From: Parabacteroides distasonis
Lineage (GTDB): Bacteria > Bacteroidota > Bacteroidia > Bacteroidales > Tannerellaceae
Length of the DNA: 64,000 nt
Reading direction: 5' to 3'
NCBI GenBank assembly: GCA_021531385.1
Contig: JAFBIR010000001.1
Span: forward strand, 248,001 to 312,000
Each line of letters starts with the position of its first letter. Position 1 is the first letter of the stretch. This document shows, one piece after another, positions 62,745 to 64,000 of the stretch. The position numbers and the translations under genes were made by a program. Under the pieces are notes generated by a model. It was not told the origin of the DNA and searched no databases. It saw only the letters and a list, made by a program, of their open reading frames with translations.

Positions 62745-63225
62745 CGGACATCTATCTAAAGAACAAGTCGGGAAACTGCACGCTATCTGTGCGGAACGCA
62801 ATAACGACCCCGGAGAGTTGATCAACATTCTCCATGCCGCCCAAGAGCTGTTGGGCTACCTGCCCCAAGTCGTACAGCAGGTCATCGCGGCCGATCTGCA
62901 TATCCCCGTCTCCCGGGTATATGGCGTCGTTACCTTCTACTCCTTCTTCACCATGGAGCCGAAGGGCAAGCACCCCATCTCTGTATGTCTGGGTACTGCC
63001 TGCTACGTGCGTGGTGCGGAGAAGGTATTGGAGGAGATTCAGAAAGAGTTGGAAATCAAGGTGGGCGAGACAACGTCTGACGGTCTCTTCTCTTTGGATA
63101 CCCTACGCTGTGTCGGTGCCTGTGGCTTAGCGCCAGTAGTCACCATCGGCGGAAAAGTATATGGTCGCGTCACTCCAGAGAAGGTGCGTGACATCCTTCA
63201 GGAGTATTTCATGCAAGCGGAATAA
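62737..63225 (+). CDS. hydC: Hydrogenase subunit C (NuoE-like, [2Fe-2S])
   Basis: 162 residues, thioredoxin-like [2Fe-2S] protein. A helical start (NDPGELINILHAAQELLGYLP) precedes VSRVYGVVTFYSFFTMEPKGKHPISVCLGTACYVRGAEKVLEEI, then LRCVGACGLAPVV, which give the four cluster cysteines. It is the small electron-entry subunit next to HydB. It ends the operon; a hairpin follows. Confidence 0.95.
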   Translation: MCNGHLSKEQVGKLHAICAERNNDPGELINILHAAQELLGYLPQVVQQVIAADLHIPVSRVYGVVTFYSFFTMEPKGKHPISVCLGTACYVRGAEKVLEEIQKELEIKVGETTSDGLFSLDTLRCVGACGLAPVVTIGGKVYGRVTPEKVRDILQEYFMQAE

Positions 63226-63245
63226 ACGGTCAACGAACAAAAGAG

Positions 63246-63277
63246 AACGGAGTGAGCGGCAATCCCCCCACTCCGTT
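63246..63277. terminator. Hairpin after hydC
   Basis: AACGGAGTG (63246-63254) pairs with CACTCCGTT (63269-63277); only a short T tract (CCTGTTT) follows. It lies between convergent genes. Confidence 0.6.
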
Positions 63278-63312
63278 CCTGTTTATACCGCTATCGGCTA
63301 TTTTACACCTTG

Positions 63313-64000
63313 TTATGCTGTGCGGAAAGGTCTCTGTATGGCCTCTTGTATTCCTTCAACACTATCATGGAAATGAATGCCGTGCGCTCCGATGAGCGAG
63401 CAATCCATGGTCAGATTCCTTTTTTGCTCAGAGAATCGCTCTTGATCCGGCAAAATCCATGCTGACGGTTCTTTCAATCCCATGAGCGTAGCAACTTTCA
63501 GATGGAGTTCATAGCTGTTCATGGTGTTGCCGCACCCAAAATTGTATATGCCTCCAGGCAGAGAAAGTGCCTTCTCCATATTCCTGACCACATCCCAAAC
63601 GTAGGTAATCCCACGAAATTCATGTATAGCGGCTTTCATGGTTGTCCCCTCGTCAGATGCTTTTTGCAAGTTGACCAATAGGTTGCTGTTCAGCTTCATG
63701 TGACTGCCGGGCATATCATACATCCATGTCAGTCGCAACCCTACAGATTCGGGCAAATTCCATTGTGCCCTTTGTTCTGCCTCTAACTTGTGCTGACCGT
63801 AGATATTGACGGGTTGAAGCAAGTCATCCTCCCGGAGTGGACCAAGCAGAGGTGTACCATTATACACTTGATCGCTGGACATGAATATGAGTTTGGCACC
63901 GATTTGTTTACAAGCCTTCGCAATCCTTACCGTTCCCTGCACATTCACTCGATGTGATTCTTCCGGATGTTGCTCGCAATACCACGTATTGCTCAATGCA
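63313..64000 (-). CDS. RmlD-like sugar-nucleotide reductase/epimerase (start beyond window)
   Basis: 229 codons are visible and the frame stays open to the edge, so the amino-terminal Rossmann part is missing; the TTG at 63996 is internal. The extended SDR features are clear: VNVQGTVRIAKACKQIGAKLIFMSSDQVYNG and the catalytic YGQHKLEAE (Y-x3-K). It resembles dTDP-4-dehydrorhamnose reductase and related epimerases. It is the only sugar-nucleotide gene here; its operon lies to the right. Confidence 0.85.
   Translation of the reverse strand, partial: ALSNTWYCEQHPEESHRVNVQGTVRIAKACKQIGAKLIFMSSDQVYNGTPLLGPLREDDLLQPVNIYGQHKLEAEQRAQWNLPESVGLRLTWMYDMPGSHMKLNSNLLVNLQKASDEGTTMKAAIHEFRGITYVWDVVRNMEKALSLPGGIYNFGCGNTMNSYELHLKVATLMGLKEPSAWILPDQERFSEQKRNLTMDCSLIGAHGIHFHDSVEGIQEAIQRPFRTA

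Overview
The window looks like a chromosomal segment of an anaerobic, probably gut- or mouth-associated Bacteroidales, most likely a Parabacteroides or Tannerella relative. The clues are many promoters of the Bacteroidota form (TAnnTTTG near -7, some with TTTG or TTG about 19-21 bases upstream), A-rich leaders rather than strong Shine-Dalgarno sites, Bacteroidales-typical families (DUF6261, HU-like proteins, the 'GFCW' FN3-like repeat lipoprotein), a sialic acid catabolic operon, an anaerobic sulfatase-maturase-type radical SAM protein and a soluble [FeFe]-hydrogenase. The species cannot be fixed from the sequence. No rRNA, tRNA, CRISPR array, transposase or prophage was seen.

Layout. 1-9.5 kb: end of serB, two small proteins, a leftward block (triheme cytochrome c peroxidase, RlpA-like protein, OmpR/histidine kinase pair), then lemA, a TPM-domain protein and maeB. 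9.5-13.1 kb: an accessory island with a 22-bp repeat array, a detached copy of a secretion tail, a long palindrome, a candidate structured RNA, two secreted proteins, twin hairpins and an HU-like gene. 13.1-19.9 kb: a tripartite RND efflux operon with a divergent AraC regulator. 20-26.3 kb: an HD-hydrolase/MsrA fusion, a four-gene sialic acid operon (nanA-nanE-nanT-nanM) and yccF. 26.3-32.6 kb: a 42-bp tandem repeat array leading into a DUF6261 gene, then amidase, radical SAM protein, TldD and TldE. 32.7-50 kb: panB, clpC, a second 22-bp array, gyrA, a TPR protein, yqgE, a GNAT/GT2/recR block, an OPT transporter with a SpoIID protein, a LysE exporter and an M28 peptidase. 50-58.8 kb: a phospho-signalling cluster ending in cysE. 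59-63.2 kb: a three-subunit NADH-linked [FeFe]-hydrogenase. The right edge cuts an RmlD-like gene.

How genes work together. NanM, NanT, NanA and NanE carry sialic acid from the periplasm to GlcNAc. The RND pump, adaptor and outer-membrane factor form one efflux machine, with the AraC protein as likely regulator. HydB, HydA and HydC form one soluble electron-bifurcating-type hydrogenase. The most system-like region is 50-58 kb: a lone LytTR protein, two zinc-ribbon/FHA proteins, an 84-residue acidic protein with no lysine or arginine, a PP2C phosphatase, a membrane Ser/Thr kinase, a candidate outer-membrane protein and a large lipoprotein. It reads as a kinase/phosphatase/FHA circuit linked to the envelope; its job is unknown. 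Other points of interest are two 22-bp arrays with the same inverted architecture, 80-bp direct repeats that differ only at synonymous sites, 42-bp repeats open on the minus strand for 14-residue units, the HD-MsrA fusion, and a Tat-type signal on TldD but none on its usual partner TldE.
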